From Stenotrophomonas maltophilia (GTDB lineage Bacteria > Pseudomonadota > Gammaproteobacteria > Xanthomonadales > Xanthomonadaceae), in NCBI RefSeq assembly GCF_006974125.1, contig NZ_CP037858.1, positions 1,240,001 through 1,304,000 on the forward strand: a DNA stretch of 64,000 nt, written 5' to 3'. A program made the translations under genes and the position numbers. The notes beneath the pieces are model-generated. The model was not told where the DNA came from. It was given only the letters and a program-made list of their open reading frames with translations, and searched no databases. Position 1 is the stretch's first letter; each line of letters begins with the position of its first letter. Shown one piece after another: positions 25,784 to 37,218 of the stretch.

Positions 25784-27034
25784 TCAATGGCCCGTGCAGA
25801 CTGCCTGCGCCGCGCGCTCGCGCTGGTGCTCCCAGTACCAGAACACGAATCCGGCGCCGAAGAACGCAGCCTGGCCCAGTGCCAGGTGCAGCGGGCTGGC
25901 ACTGAGCAGCGGCGACACCACGCCAGCCACCACCGTGCTGATCATCAGCTGCACGAAGGCCTGCAGGGACGATGCCAGGCCACGCTGGTGCGGGTACATG
26001 TCCAGCACCGCCAGGGCCAGGATCGGGAAGATCAGCGACATGCCCATGCCGCCCAGGAAGATCGGCAGCACCGCCCACGGCAGCACGAACTGCGGCGACA
26101 GCGCCACGTAGCCGACATTCAGCAGCGCCGACAGCGCGCACAGGCTGAAACCGATGGCGACCTGGCGTGTGGGCGTGGTGTGCCCGGCCATGCGCCCGGA
26201 CAGGAACGAGCCGGTGGTCATGCCGCCGATGGTGGGAATGAACAGCCAGGCGAAGCCGCCCTCGCCCAGATGCAGGTGCTGCATCACGAACACCGGTGCC
26301 GAGGAGATGTACAGGAAGATGCCGCCGAAACCGATGCTGCCGGCCAGCGCCAGGCGCAGGAAGCGCGGGTTGAAGCCGATGCGCACATAGTCACGCAGCA
26401 GCACGCGCGGCGACAGCGGTACCCGTGCCTCGACCGGGTGGGTTTCCGGCAGGAAGCGCGCGGTGGCCGCCAGCAGCACCAGCCCGAACACCACCAGGAA
26501 CCAGAAGATCAGCGGCCAGCCGGCGCCACTGAGCAGGATCCAGCCGCCGATGATCGGTGCGATCGCCGGGGCGATGCCGAACAGCATCGACACCTGGCTC
26601 ATCAGCCGCTGCGCATCGTGGCCGTGGTACAGGTCGCGGATCACCGCGCGGCCGACAATCATGCCGACACCCGCAGACAGGCCCTGCAGCGCGCGGAACG
26701 CCAGCAGCGTCGTCAGGTCGGTGGACAGCGCACAGCCGACCGAGGCGCCGACGAACACCACCAGGCCGCCCAGGATCACCCGCTTGCGGCCCCAGGCATC
26801 GGACAGCGGGCCGTGCGCCAGGCTCATCAGGCCGTAGAACAGCAGGTACACGCTGATGGTCTGCTGCACCGCCACCTCGTCCACTGCCAGGCGCTGGGCC
26901 AGCTGCGGGAACGCGGGGAAAATGGTGTCGATCGAGAACGGGCCGAACATGGCCAGGCCGGCAAGCAGCAGGGCCATGCGGCGAGTGGAGGGAGCAACGG
27001 CAGCGGTCATGGAGGAAGCGTCCGGCAGGGCCAT
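25784..27034 (-). CDS. Bcr/CflA-type multidrug efflux transporter (MFS, 12 TM)
   Basis: Proton-driven exporter of the drug-resistance Bcr/CflA group, about 416 residues. Twelve hydrophobic segments; motif A-like GPLSDAWGRKRVILGGL after TM2 and motif C-like GIAPAIAPIIGGWIL. FSIDTIFPAFPQLA near the N-terminus is characteristic of Bcr. The start is uncertain: 27034 (MALPDASSM) or 27010 (MTAAVAPSTR), neither with a good ribosome-binding site. Substrates unknown. Confidence 0.88.
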   Translation of the reverse strand: MALPDASSMTAAVAPSTRRMALLLAGLAMFGPFSIDTIFPAFPQLAQRLAVDEVAVQQTISVYLLFYGLMSLAHGPLSDAWGRKRVILGGLVVFVGASVGCALSTDLTTLLAFRALQGLSAGVGMIVGRAVIRDLYHGHDAQRLMSQVSMLFGIAPAIAPIIGGWILLSGAGWPLIFWFLVVFGLVLLAATARFLPETHPVEARVPLSPRVLLRDYVRIGFNPRFLRLALAGSIGFGGIFLYISSAPVFVMQHLHLGEGGFAWLFIPTIGGMTTGSFLSGRMAGHTTPTRQVAIGFSLCALSALLNVGYVALSPQFVLPWAVLPIFLGGMGMSLIFPILALAVLDMYPHQRGLASSLQAFVQLMISTVVAGVVSPLLSASPLHLALGQAAFFGAGFVFWYWEHQRERAAQAVCTGH

Positions 27035-27223
27035 GCGGGGCACGCACGGCGGGCGCCGGTCCCGCTGCAACGGGGACGGCGCCAGATGAATTCGGGTATC
27101 CGCCCATCATAGGCGGGGATTGCACCCGACGCCATGCAGCACTGCACAAAACGCACGACCGGGCCATCGGCCATTCAGGCGCGGTGACCTGGCGCGGAGG
27201 CGGCCGCCGCGCCCGCAACGGGC

Positions 27224-27229
27224 TATAAT
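27224..27229 (+). promoter_or_regulatory. -10 element of the gcvP riboswitch transcript
   Basis: A consensus TATAAT 12 bp before the riboswitch aptamer. The -35 region is GC-rich with no clear hexamer. Confidence 0.55.
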
Positions 27230-27240
27230 CAGCGGGCAAC

Positions 27241-27412
27241 ACGGTGGGAGAAGCGGAACACCGCTGCCGAAGGCGCAACGCCCGTAATCGCTCAGGCCCG
27301 ATACCACCCGTAACACAACTCTGGAGAGACCGGTTCGATCCGGCGCCGAAGGGGCACGAAGCTGCGGTCCGCCGCACTTTTAAACTCTCAGGCAAAAGGA
27401 CAGAGGGGCGCC
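27241..27412 (+). ncRNA. Tandem glycine riboswitch (gcvT element) upstream of gcvP
   Basis: Two glycine aptamers in tandem. Aptamer 1 contains GGGAGAAGCGG, GCCGAAGGCGCAA and ATCGCTCAGGC. Aptamer 2 contains CTGGAGAGACCGG, GCCGAAGGGGCACGAAGC and AACTCTCAGGCAAAAGGACAG. Such elements bind glycine cooperatively and turn on the glycine-cleavage genes. A GC-rich hairpin (CCGCCGACCGGCGG) between the aptamers and the gcvP start is the likely expression platform. Conserved bases were read directly. Confidence 0.95.
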
Positions 27413-27475
27413 CCGCAGACCGCCGACCGGCGGCTTGTGCCCGTGCGTGTGCCCTTTCCTGACGGATCCTTCGCC

Positions 27476-30343
<2,868 letters not shown>

Positions 30344-30363
30344 GCCTGCGATCCATCGGAAAT

Positions 30364-30393
30364 GAGAACGGCCCGCGCAAGCGGGCCGTTTTC
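30364..30393 (+). terminator. Terminator after gcvP
   Basis: AACGGCCCGC-GCAA-GCGGGCCGTT followed by TTC. A 10-bp GC-rich stem, stable GNRA-type loop and short U-run; it could also serve the converging gene on the minus strand. Confidence 0.8.
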
Positions 30394-30435
30394 ATAAGGG
30401 CTCATGGACCAAGATCCACACCCACAACAATCCGA

Positions 30436-30846
30436 TCACGGATCCGGCATCTGCCCCAGGCTCAACTGCCACGACACCCCGAAGCGGTCCTGCACCCAGC
30501 CGTAGCGGTTGCTGAAATCGTAATCGCCCACCGGCATCAACCAGTGACCGCCCTCGCCCAGCACGCGCGCGGCACGCTCGAACTGTTCGGCGCCGGAGCA
30601 CTCCACGAACAGCGAGATCGACGGCGAGAAGGTGAAATCGTGCACGTCCAGGCTGTCGAAGCACAGGTAGTGGGTGCCACCGAGCAGGAAAATGGCCTGG
30701 CGGACCTGCCCGGGCACGCCGGCACCGGCGCCGTCCGGATGGCGCTGCATTGCCAGCAGGCGGAAATCGGCGAAGGCCTCGGCGTACAGGGCCAGGGCGG
30801 CCTCGGCCTGGCCGGTGAACATCAGGAAGGGGCGACTGCGCAGCAT
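30436..30846 (-). CDS. VOC family protein, PhnB/3-demethylubiquinone-like
   Basis: 136-residue glyoxalase-fold protein: RSRPFLMFTGQAEAALALYAEAF at the start, FTFSPSISLFVECSGAEQFERAA in the middle and NRYGWVQDRFGVSWQLSLG at the end, a pattern typical of PhnB-like proteins. Function is unknown; these proteins often lack classical glyoxalase metal ligands. The ATG at 30846 follows AGGAG. Convergent with gcvP. Confidence 0.85.
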   Translation of the reverse strand: MLRSRPFLMFTGQAEAALALYAEAFADFRLLAMQRHPDGAGAGVPGQVRQAIFLLGGTHYLCFDSLDVHDFTFSPSISLFVECSGAEQFERAARVLGEGGHWLMPVGDYDFSNRYGWVQDRFGVSWQLSLGQMPDP

Positions 30847-30919
30847 GCGGTACTCCTGGTCAACGGGCCGCTGACGGCCCACACGATCAGGATGGCACGG
30901 CGGATGTGCAGCCCCCGTG

Positions 30920-30942
30920 GTAGTGCCGGCCGCTGGCCGGCA
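30920..30942 (+). repeat. SMAG palindrome after the permease gene
   Basis: GTAGTGCCGGCCGCTGGCCGGCA, ending 7 bp beyond the stop codon of the minus-strand amino-acid permease gene. Confidence 0.88.
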
Positions 30943-30949
30943 GCTTCAG

Positions 30950-32317
30950 TCACGCCTCGCGCATGCGCCGGGCGATGGCGCTGCCGGCGGCGATGGTGGC
31001 GGTCAGCGCCACCATCGACAGGAACTGCAGGCGGGTATGCGACTCGCTCAGCAGCAGGCCGAAGATCAACGCCAGGATCGCCAGCGCGCACACCGTCAGC
31101 CACGGGAAACCGGCCATGCGGAACGGCAGGCGGGTGCCCAGGCGATCCGCGCGGCGGCGCAGCACCAGCTGCGAGACCAGCGACAGTGTCCACACCAGCA
31201 GGCAGGTGGAACCGACGATGTTCAGCAGCACCGGCAGCACCCGGTCCGGGAACAGCAGCTCCATCACCGTGGCGGCGAAACCGAACAGAACGCTGGCCAG
31301 CACGGCGATGACCGGCACCTGGCGCGGATCGGTCCAGCCCAGCACCGCCGGCGCTTCACGACGCTGTGCCAGCGAATACATCATGCGCGAGGCGCCGTAG
31401 AGATTGGCATTGAGCGCTGACAGCAGCGCGATCACCGCGATCAGGGTGATGGCGGTGCCCGCACCCGGGATACGGGCGATATCGAGCACCGCAGCGAACG
31501 GCGACTTCAGCGCCTCGCTGGTCCACGGCACTACGGCGATGATCACGCTCAGCGAGCCGATGTAGAACACCAGGATGCGCCAGGCGACGGTGCGGATGGC
31601 ACGGGCAATGCTGCGTTCGGGGTCTTCGGTCTCGGCGGCAGCGACGGCCACGATCTCGGTACCACCGAAGGCGAACACCACCACCAGCAGCGCGGCACCG
31701 ATACCGGCCAGGCCCTTCGGTGCAAAGCCGCCGTGTTCGGTGAAGTTGCTCAGGCCCGGCGAGGTCACCTGCGGCAGCCAGCCCATCAGCAGCGCCACGC
31801 CGATGGCGATGAAGGCCAGGATCGCCGCGACCTTGAGGATGGCGAACCAGAATTCGAACTCGCCGAAGTTCTTCACCCCCAGCAGGTTGATCGCGGTGAA
31901 GAACAGCATGAAGGCCAGCGCCGCCATCGGTACAGGTACTGCTGGCCAGACGGTGGCCAGCAGACCGGCCGCCCCCACCGCCTCGGCAGCGATCACGATC
32001 ACCAGCTGCACCCACCACAGCCAGCCCACGGTGGCACCGGCGGTCGCCCCCATGGCATCGGCGGCATAGACAGAGAACGCGCCACTGGTCGGTTTGGCCG
32101 CCGCCATTTCGCCCAGTGCGTTCATCACGATGATCACCAGCGCGCCGGCGACCAGATACGACACCAGCACCGCCGGACCGGCCGCCTGCACACCCACGCC
32201 CGAGCCGAGGAACAGGCCGGCGCCGATGGCGCTGCCCAGGCCCATCATGATCAGCTGGCGGGGCTTGAGCGAATGTCCGAGGCGGGACGGCGAAGCGGTC
32301 GGAATCGAGTTGGGCAT
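30950..32317 (-). CDS. Amino-acid permease, APC superfamily (AAT type)
   Basis: 455-residue 12-TM transporter. The start LKPRQLIMMGLGSAIGAGLFLGSG contains the APC substrate-binding helix break (GSAIGAGLF). NALGEMAAAKPTSGAFSVYA and FAFGGTEIVAVAAAETEDPER are typical of the GABA/proline/aromatic AAT branch. The start at 32317 (MPNSIPTASPSRLGHSLKPRQ) is chosen because an upstream extension is Arg/Pro-rich non-conserved sequence. The PAS-AraC regulator directly upstream, same strand, is a likely controller. Substrate not resolved. Confidence 0.9.
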   Translation of the reverse strand: MPNSIPTASPSRLGHSLKPRQLIMMGLGSAIGAGLFLGSGVGVQAAGPAVLVSYLVAGALVIIVMNALGEMAAAKPTSGAFSVYAADAMGATAGATVGWLWWVQLVIVIAAEAVGAAGLLATVWPAVPVPMAALAFMLFFTAINLLGVKNFGEFEFWFAILKVAAILAFIAIGVALLMGWLPQVTSPGLSNFTEHGGFAPKGLAGIGAALLVVVFAFGGTEIVAVAAAETEDPERSIARAIRTVAWRILVFYIGSLSVIIAVVPWTSEALKSPFAAVLDIARIPGAGTAITLIAVIALLSALNANLYGASRMMYSLAQRREAPAVLGWTDPRQVPVIAVLASVLFGFAATVMELLFPDRVLPVLLNIVGSTCLLVWTLSLVSQLVLRRRADRLGTRLPFRMAGFPWLTVCALAILALIFGLLLSESHTRLQFLSMVALTATIAAGSAIARRMREA

Positions 32318-32399
32318 CGGCGGGGCTGGCGGCGGGCTACAGGGGCGACACCTTACCCTATCCCATGCCCGCGGGGATAGGCACAGCGCAGCAGGCGGC

Positions 32400-33122
32400 T
32401 CAGGCCAGTGCGGGCTCGCCGACGTTGCCGCCGATACGGGCGCGGTAGGCGCGCGGCGAGAAACCGGTTTCAGCCTTGAACTTGCGGGTGAAGGCGCTCT
32501 GGTCGCTGAAACCACAGGCCTGGCCGATGCTGGCGATGCTCTCGTCACCGTGCAGCAGGTGCATGGCCATCTGGATCCGCAGCCGGGTCAGCACCTGCTG
32601 CGGGGTCATCTGGAACACCTTGCGGAAGCTGCGCTCCAGCTTGGACAGCGAAAAGCCGGTGATGTCCAGCAGGGTCTGCATGCGCACGTTCTCGGCGTAG
32701 TGCGCGTTGAGGTGGGCCAGTGCCAGCCGCAGCTGTTCGTACTGGGTACCCAGGCTGTCCTTCTGGCCAAGGTCGCGGGAAATGCCGATCAGCCCCTCGA
32801 TGGCCCCATCGACCACCAGCGGGCGCTTGCAGGTCAGGCACCAGCCCGGTTCGCGGTTGGCGAACAGGTGCAGCTCCATCAGGTTCTCGATGACCTCACC
32901 GGACAGCACGCGGGCGTCCTGATCGACGTAGTCCGCACTGAGGCCGGTCGGGTAGATTTCGGCCGCCGTGCGCCCGATCACGTCCTTGCGCGCGCGCAGG
33001 CCCAGCCGCCGCAGCATGGTCTGGTTGACGTGTGTGTAACGCCCCTGAAGATCCTTGATGAAGAACAGCACATCCGGGATGGCGTCGAACAGGGCTTCGA
33101 TGTCGGCGGGCTCGACTCGCAT
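32400..33122 (-). CDS. AraC-family transcriptional regulator with N-terminal PAS domain
   Basis: 240 residues. The PAS domain (about 6-120) contains LFDAIPDVLFFIKDLQGRYTH and VNQTMLRRLGL, plus a CxxC (CLTC) that could bind metal or be redox-active. The C-terminal AraC/XylS domain (about 140-235) has both helix-turn-helix units: LLDITGFSLSKLERSFRKVF and IGQACGFSDQSAFTRKFKAE. The start at 33122 (MRVEPADIEALFDA) is domain-based. It lies 82 bp upstream of the amino-acid permease gene, so a linked regulator-transporter unit is likely. Ligand unknown. Confidence 0.87.
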   Translation of the reverse strand: MRVEPADIEALFDAIPDVLFFIKDLQGRYTHVNQTMLRRLGLRARKDVIGRTAAEIYPTGLSADYVDQDARVLSGEVIENLMELHLFANREPGWCLTCKRPLVVDGAIEGLIGISRDLGQKDSLGTQYEQLRLALAHLNAHYAENVRMQTLLDITGFSLSKLERSFRKVFQMTPQQVLTRLRIQMAMHLLHGDESIASIGQACGFSDQSAFTRKFKAETGFSPRAYRARIGGNVGEPALA

Positions 33123-33227
33123 GCGGCAAGCATAGCCGAGGCCCCTTGCCGATGCGATCACCCTTGCGGGACTTGCGCTTAACGCTGCCAGGCCCACCGT
33201 GGGGCCAGTTCCTGCCGGAGACCGGTC

Positions 33228-33644
33228 ATGCCCCGCGGTGACAAGTCCACCTATACCGAAAAGCAGAAGCGCCAGGCCGAGCACATCGAGGACAGCGAGC
33301 GCGAGCGTGGTGCCAGCGAAAGCACTGCCGAACGCATCGCCTGGGCCACCGTGAACAAGCAGGATGGTGGCGGCAAGCGCAGTGGCAGTGGTCGCAAGGT
33401 AGCGAAGAAGGCACCAGCGAAAAAGGCCGCCAGCAAGGCCGCTGCGAAGACAACGACGGCGAAGAAGGCACCGGCCCGCAAGACAGCCACGAAGAAGGCA
33501 ACAAGGAAGACGGTGGCCAAGAAGGCCAGCACTCCCGCCTCGCGTAGTGCTGCCGCGAAGAAGGCAGCGAAGACCCGTGCGGCAAAGAAGACCGTGCGCA
33601 AGGTGGCGGCGAAGAAAGCGGCACGTACCCGCGCCCGCGGCTGA
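33228..33644 (+). CDS. Lysine/alanine-rich basic protein, histone H1-like C-terminus
   Basis: 138 residues in two parts. The N-terminal about 55 (RGDKSTYTEKQKRQAEHIED, TAERIAWATVNKQDGGGKRSG) matches small proteins often labelled plasmid stabilisation. The rest is repeated KKA/AKKA/ARKT blocks as in histone H1 or AlgP-like tails. Very high pI; probably a DNA-binding nucleoid-associated protein, an inference from composition. Starts at the ATG at 33228. Not linked to any plasmid gene, so the usual name is probably misleading. Confidence 0.8.
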   Translation: MPRGDKSTYTEKQKRQAEHIEDSERERGASESTAERIAWATVNKQDGGGKRSGSGRKVAKKAPAKKAASKAAAKTTTAKKAPARKTATKKATRKTVAKKASTPASRSAAAKKAAKTRAAKKTVRKVAAKKAARTRARG

Positions 33645-33653
33645 GAGCCGCGT

Positions 33654-34367
33654 TCAGGGTGGCAGCGCCCGCACCCACGCGGCAACTTCGGCTGCCGCTG
33701 CATCAGCGCGGGCCTGCAGCAGCAGATGTGGTCCCTCCAGCGACACATGGCGGGCATCGGGCAACAGTGCCTGCAGCTCGGCCACACTGGGCGGCCACAG
33801 CAGGCGGTCCTGCCGGGCATGCAGGCATAGCGTCGGCAACACGAGTTCCGGCAGCAGTGCACGAACGTCCACCTGCAGCGTCGTCGCAGCACGTTGGCGC
33901 AGGGTTGCGGCCGGCACCTGCATGATTGCCAGGCCCAGCTCACGCAGGTTCGCGCGCGTCCGCCACTGCCCCAGCAGCAACCGGGCCATCAACGCGAGTG
34001 GTGGCAACGGCCACGCCGGAGCCAGTATCCGTGCGCTCGCCGCAGGCAGCGGCACCGGTCGCCGTGCAAAGGTCGTACTCAGTACCAACCCATGCAATCC
34101 AGGCAGCCCGGCCACCGCCAGTTCGATGGCCAGTGGCCCGGCGAACGATTCGGCCAGCAGCACAAAAGGAGATGCCGGAAGCTGCGGGCGCAGGATCGAC
34201 GCCAACGTGGTGTAGTCCTGTGGCCCCCGCGCGGGCATCGGCAGCACCTGCATCTGGATGCCCCGCGCCTGCATCGCCTCCACGAAGTGTGCCGACAGCA
34301 GGCCGGTGCCATCCAGGCCTGGCAGCATCACGACTCGCAACATCGCGGCATTCATCACATTGATCAC
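33654..34367 (-). CDS. Alpha/beta hydrolase
   Basis: 237 residues of alpha/beta-hydrolase fold: start LRVVMLPGLDGTGLLSAHFVEAM, nucleophile elbow LLAESFAGPLAIEL (Ser in AESFAG, the first Gly of GxSxG replaced by Ala), acid region LHARQDRLLWPPS and His in LEGPHLLLQ. This resembles small esterases and thioesterase-like hydrolases. Substrate unknown. Start 34367 is preferred because GAAGGG precedes it; 34355 is an alternative. Convergent with the histone-like gene, 9 bp apart. Confidence 0.8.
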   Translation of the reverse strand: MINVMNAAMLRVVMLPGLDGTGLLSAHFVEAMQARGIQMQVLPMPARGPQDYTTLASILRPQLPASPFVLLAESFAGPLAIELAVAGLPGLHGLVLSTTFARRPVPLPAASARILAPAWPLPPLALMARLLLGQWRTRANLRELGLAIMQVPAATLRQRAATTLQVDVRALLPELVLPTLCLHARQDRLLWPPSVAELQALLPDARHVSLEGPHLLLQARADAAAAEVAAWVRALPP

Positions 34368-34487
34368 CCTTCAGGTCTCTTCGCACGGCTCCCTGCCTGC
34401 AGCTTCACTCATTGACTGGGCACAAGGAAGTGCACGGCAGCGCACGCGGCGCTACGCTGATGGTCCCGACGGAACGGACAAGACGGC

Positions 34488-34775
34488 ATGCGCAAGCCAC
34501 GCTGGCTCAGCTGGACCGGCATTGCCATATGCACACTCTATCTCGCGCTGACCGCCTGGCTGGTGCTCGATGCCCAGGCCAACAGCGATCCCAAGAGCGC
34601 CTACATCCTCATGCAGCTGCCAGTGATGCTGCAGACCGCAGCACTCGACGTCATCGGCATGGGGGGATGGCTTTCCGGAAAGACCTGGACGACCGTCTAC
34701 CTTCTGGTGATGCCCCCTACCCTGGCCGTGCTGTATGCCGTGGGGGCCATGCTCGGCAGTGTCCTTGAACAATGA
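34488..34775 (+). CDS. Small inner-membrane protein of unknown function
   Basis: 95 residues with two clear membrane segments (about 8-28 and 68-90) and a less hydrophobic middle helix containing PVMLQTAALDVIGMGGW. No family recognised. Starts at the ATG at 34488 with a basic MRKPRW N-terminus. Followed by a 14-bp terminator hairpin shared with the converging chemoreceptor gene. Confidence 0.65.
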   Translation: MRKPRWLSWTGIAICTLYLALTAWLVLDAQANSDPKSAYILMQLPVMLQTAALDVIGMGGWLSGKTWTTVYLLVMPPTLAVLYAVGAMLGSVLEQ

Positions 34776-34808
34776 CGGCGCTGCGTCCGCCTGTCTGGGC
34801 AGGCAACG

Positions 34809-34839
34809 GAAATGCGGCCGCCCAGGGCGGCCGCATTTC
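34809..34839. terminator. Bidirectional terminator hairpin
   Basis: GAAATGCGGCCGCC-CAG-GGCGGCCGCATTTC: 14-bp stem with A/T ends on both strands, between the convergent small-membrane-protein and chemoreceptor genes. Confidence 0.75.
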
Positions 34840-34861
34840 TGTCACGGGGTCAGCAGCCTGC

Positions 34862-36985
34862 TCAGGCTGCACGACGCGTCACGGCCGAAGCCGCTGCGCC
34901 TTCCACCTTGAACACCGCCACCGACGTGGTCAGTGCATGCGCCTGCTCTTCCAGCGCGCGACTGGCAGCGGTGGCTTCCTCCACCAGTGCGGCGTTCTGC
35001 TGGGTCACCTGATCCATCTGCACCACCACCTGGTTGACCTGCTCGATACCGGCGGCCTGCTCCTTGCTCGCCGCAGCGATGTCGCTCATCAGCTGGGTCG
35101 TGCGCGAACTTGCCTGGGCCACGCGCGCGATCGCGGCTTCCGATTCAACGGTCACCGCCAGGCCACTCTTCACCTTGGCCGCGGCGTCTTCGATCAGCTC
35201 CTTGATCTCCTTGGCGGCGACGCCGGCGCGCTGCGCGAGCGTGCGCACTTCGCTGGCGACCACGGCAAAGCCACGTCCCCGCTCGCCGGCACGCGCAGCT
35301 TCAACCGCAGCGTTCAGCGCCAGGATGTTGGTCTGGAACGCGATGCCGTCGATCACCGTGGAGATCTCCGAAATGCGTGCCGAGGACTGATCGATCTCAC
35401 CCATCACCGAGGCCATCTGTGCCATCGCCTGCTCGGTCTCGCGCACGGCGGCACCGGCCGCATGCGCTTCGCTGTCGGCCTGGCGGGCCAGCTCGGCATT
35501 CTGGCGCACGGTGGAGGTCAGTTCCTCCATCGATGCGGCCGCTTCTTCCAGATTTGCGGCCTGCTGCTCGGTGCGGCGCGACAGGTCGTTGTTGCCGGCG
35601 GCCAGTTCCTGCGCCGCGTTGTTGATGCTGTCGGCGGCCACCTGGATGCCCCGCACGATGCCGGTCAGCTGCGCGGTGGTGGTGTTGGCGTCGTCACGCA
35701 TGCGCGCGAACACGCCGTCATACTCGCCGTCCATGCGCGCGGTCAGATCACCGTGCGAGATTGCACGCAGCACATCGGAGACATCGGCGATGCTGGCCTG
35801 CGAACTGGCCATCATGCCGTTGAGGTGCTCGACCATCGCCTTGAACTGGTACTGGAACGCAGCGGCATCGCCACGCATGCTGAAATCACCGGCGCGTGCG
35901 GCGCGGGCCAGTTCATCGATCTGCGCGTTGATCGACATCAGGCTCTGCTTCACCGCCGCCAGGGTGCGGGTCAGCGTGCCCTTCTCGCCCGGGTAGTCCG
36001 GCAGGTCGCGGCTGAGGTCACCGATGGCGTAACGCTGCATCACCTCGGCCATCAGCAGTTCCACCTGCACGTGCGATTCGACCAGGCTGTTGGTGGCCTG
36101 CACCATGCGGCCGAAGTCACCGGGGAACGCGGTGACGTCCATGCGATAGCGGATCGCGCCCGCCTCATGCTGCTCTGCCATCTGCAACTGCGCGCCGATC
36201 GCCGCCTGCACGCTCTGGCGAACGCTGGCCATGGCTTCACCCAGCTGGGTCAGTTCATCGCGGCCACCGAGGCGGAACTCCTGGTCCAGCTGTCCCTTGG
36301 ACAGGCGCTCGGCCAGGTTCACCGCGCGGGCCAACGGGCCGGTCAGGCTGCGGCCGATCATCACCGAGGCACCGATACCGACCAGCAGCGCGACGCCGCC
36401 CAGCACCAGCAGCTGGAGCAGGCTGCGCTCGCCCAGGCGGATCGCCTCGGCGGCTGCATCGCGGCTTTCCTTCTCTTCAAAGTCCACGCCATCGGACAGC
36501 GCCTTGTTCCAGCCATTGGCCGCGTCCTGCACCGGGCCCAGGGTCAGCGCCACGGCGCCCGGGTAGTCGCCCTGCTCCATCAGTTCGCTGGTCTGCTTGT
36601 TGAGCGGGCGCGCGATGGCACGCTTGGCCGCGATGGTTTCGGCGATGGCCTTGCCGTCGGCGTCGCTGGGCAGTGCCTGGTAGGCGCTCCAGCTGGCCTC
36701 GTAGCGCTTGACCAGATCGGCGATGCGCTGCTCATCGTGGCCGCGGTCATCGCCCTGGCGGATCAGCATCTCGCGGCGCACGACCATCATCTGGTTGTTG
36801 GCATCGAGCATCTGCGACAGCAGGCGCACCTTGGCCACGCTGACGTCGACCACCTGCTGCATCGCGCGCTTCTGCACGACACTGGCGGTGGCGCCGGTGG
36901 CCACCACGGCGGCAACCAGCAGCAGCAACAGGCCAAAGCCCAGCCCAAGACGCCAGGCAACCCTGACATTCCTCAAGTAGTTCAT
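34862..36985 (-). CDS. Methyl-accepting chemotaxis protein
   Basis: 707-residue chemoreceptor: N-terminal TM (about 10-32), periplasmic four-helix-bundle-type domain, second TM (about 198-220), HAMP, an extended helical region with repeated HAMP-like units (about 290-430), then the signalling hairpin tip [20 protein letters not shown] with [19 protein letters not shown]. The adaptation helices show [20 protein letters not shown]. The C-terminus lacks the NWETF pentapeptide. The start at 36985 ([17 protein letters not shown]) is preferred over an upstream in-frame start. Ligand unknown. Confidence 0.93.
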   Translation of the reverse strand: MNYLRNVRVAWRLGLGFGLLLLLVAAVVATGATASVVQKRAMQQVVDVSVAKVRLLSQMLDANNQMMVVRREMLIRQGDDRGHDEQRIADLVKRYEASWSAYQALPSDADGKAIAETIAAKRAIARPLNKQTSELMEQGDYPGAVALTLGPVQDAANGWNKALSDGVDFEEKESRDAAAEAIRLGERSLLQLLVLGGVALLVGIGASVMIGRSLTGPLARAVNLAERLSKGQLDQEFRLGGRDELTQLGEAMASVRQSVQAAIGAQLQMAEQHEAGAIRYRMDVTAFPGDFGRMVQATNSLVESHVQVELLMAEVMQRYAIGDLSRDLPDYPGEKGTLTRTLAAVKQSLMSINAQIDELARAARAGDFSMRGDAAAFQYQFKAMVEHLNGMMASSQASIADVSDVLRAISHGDLTARMDGEYDGVFARMRDDANTTTAQLTGIVRGIQVAADSINNAAQELAAGNNDLSRRTEQQAANLEEAAASMEELTSTVRQNAELARQADSEAHAAGAAVRETEQAMAQMASVMGEIDQSSARISEISTVIDGIAFQTNILALNAAVEAARAGERGRGFAVVASEVRTLAQRAGVAAKEIKELIEDAAAKVKSGLAVTVESEAAIARVAQASSRTTQLMSDIAAASKEQAAGIEQVNQVVVQMDQVTQQNAALVEEATAASRALEEQAHALTTSVAVFKVEGAAASAVTRRAA

Positions 36986-37218
36986 GGGGGTATCCAAAAC
37001 GGGGGGATATGGCCTTATCGGCGGCCCCATGATGGGTCTTGATCCATAAATTCTGAATGCTTCGGGCGCGGTTCACGTTTGCACCGTCATTGCCAGCAAC
37101 GAATGCGCAGCATCTCCGCAGGCGGTCTGATCCACGCGGTTGTTGCCGTTATGCTGGGCCGCCGCTGATCTGCACGATGCCAGACCTCGGCCACCCTCGC
37201 CATCGTACAAGGACGACC

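Noticed and set aside
33228..33644. Plasmid stabilisation function
   Set aside because: No plasmid partition genes nearby; sequence looks like a basic nucleoid protein.
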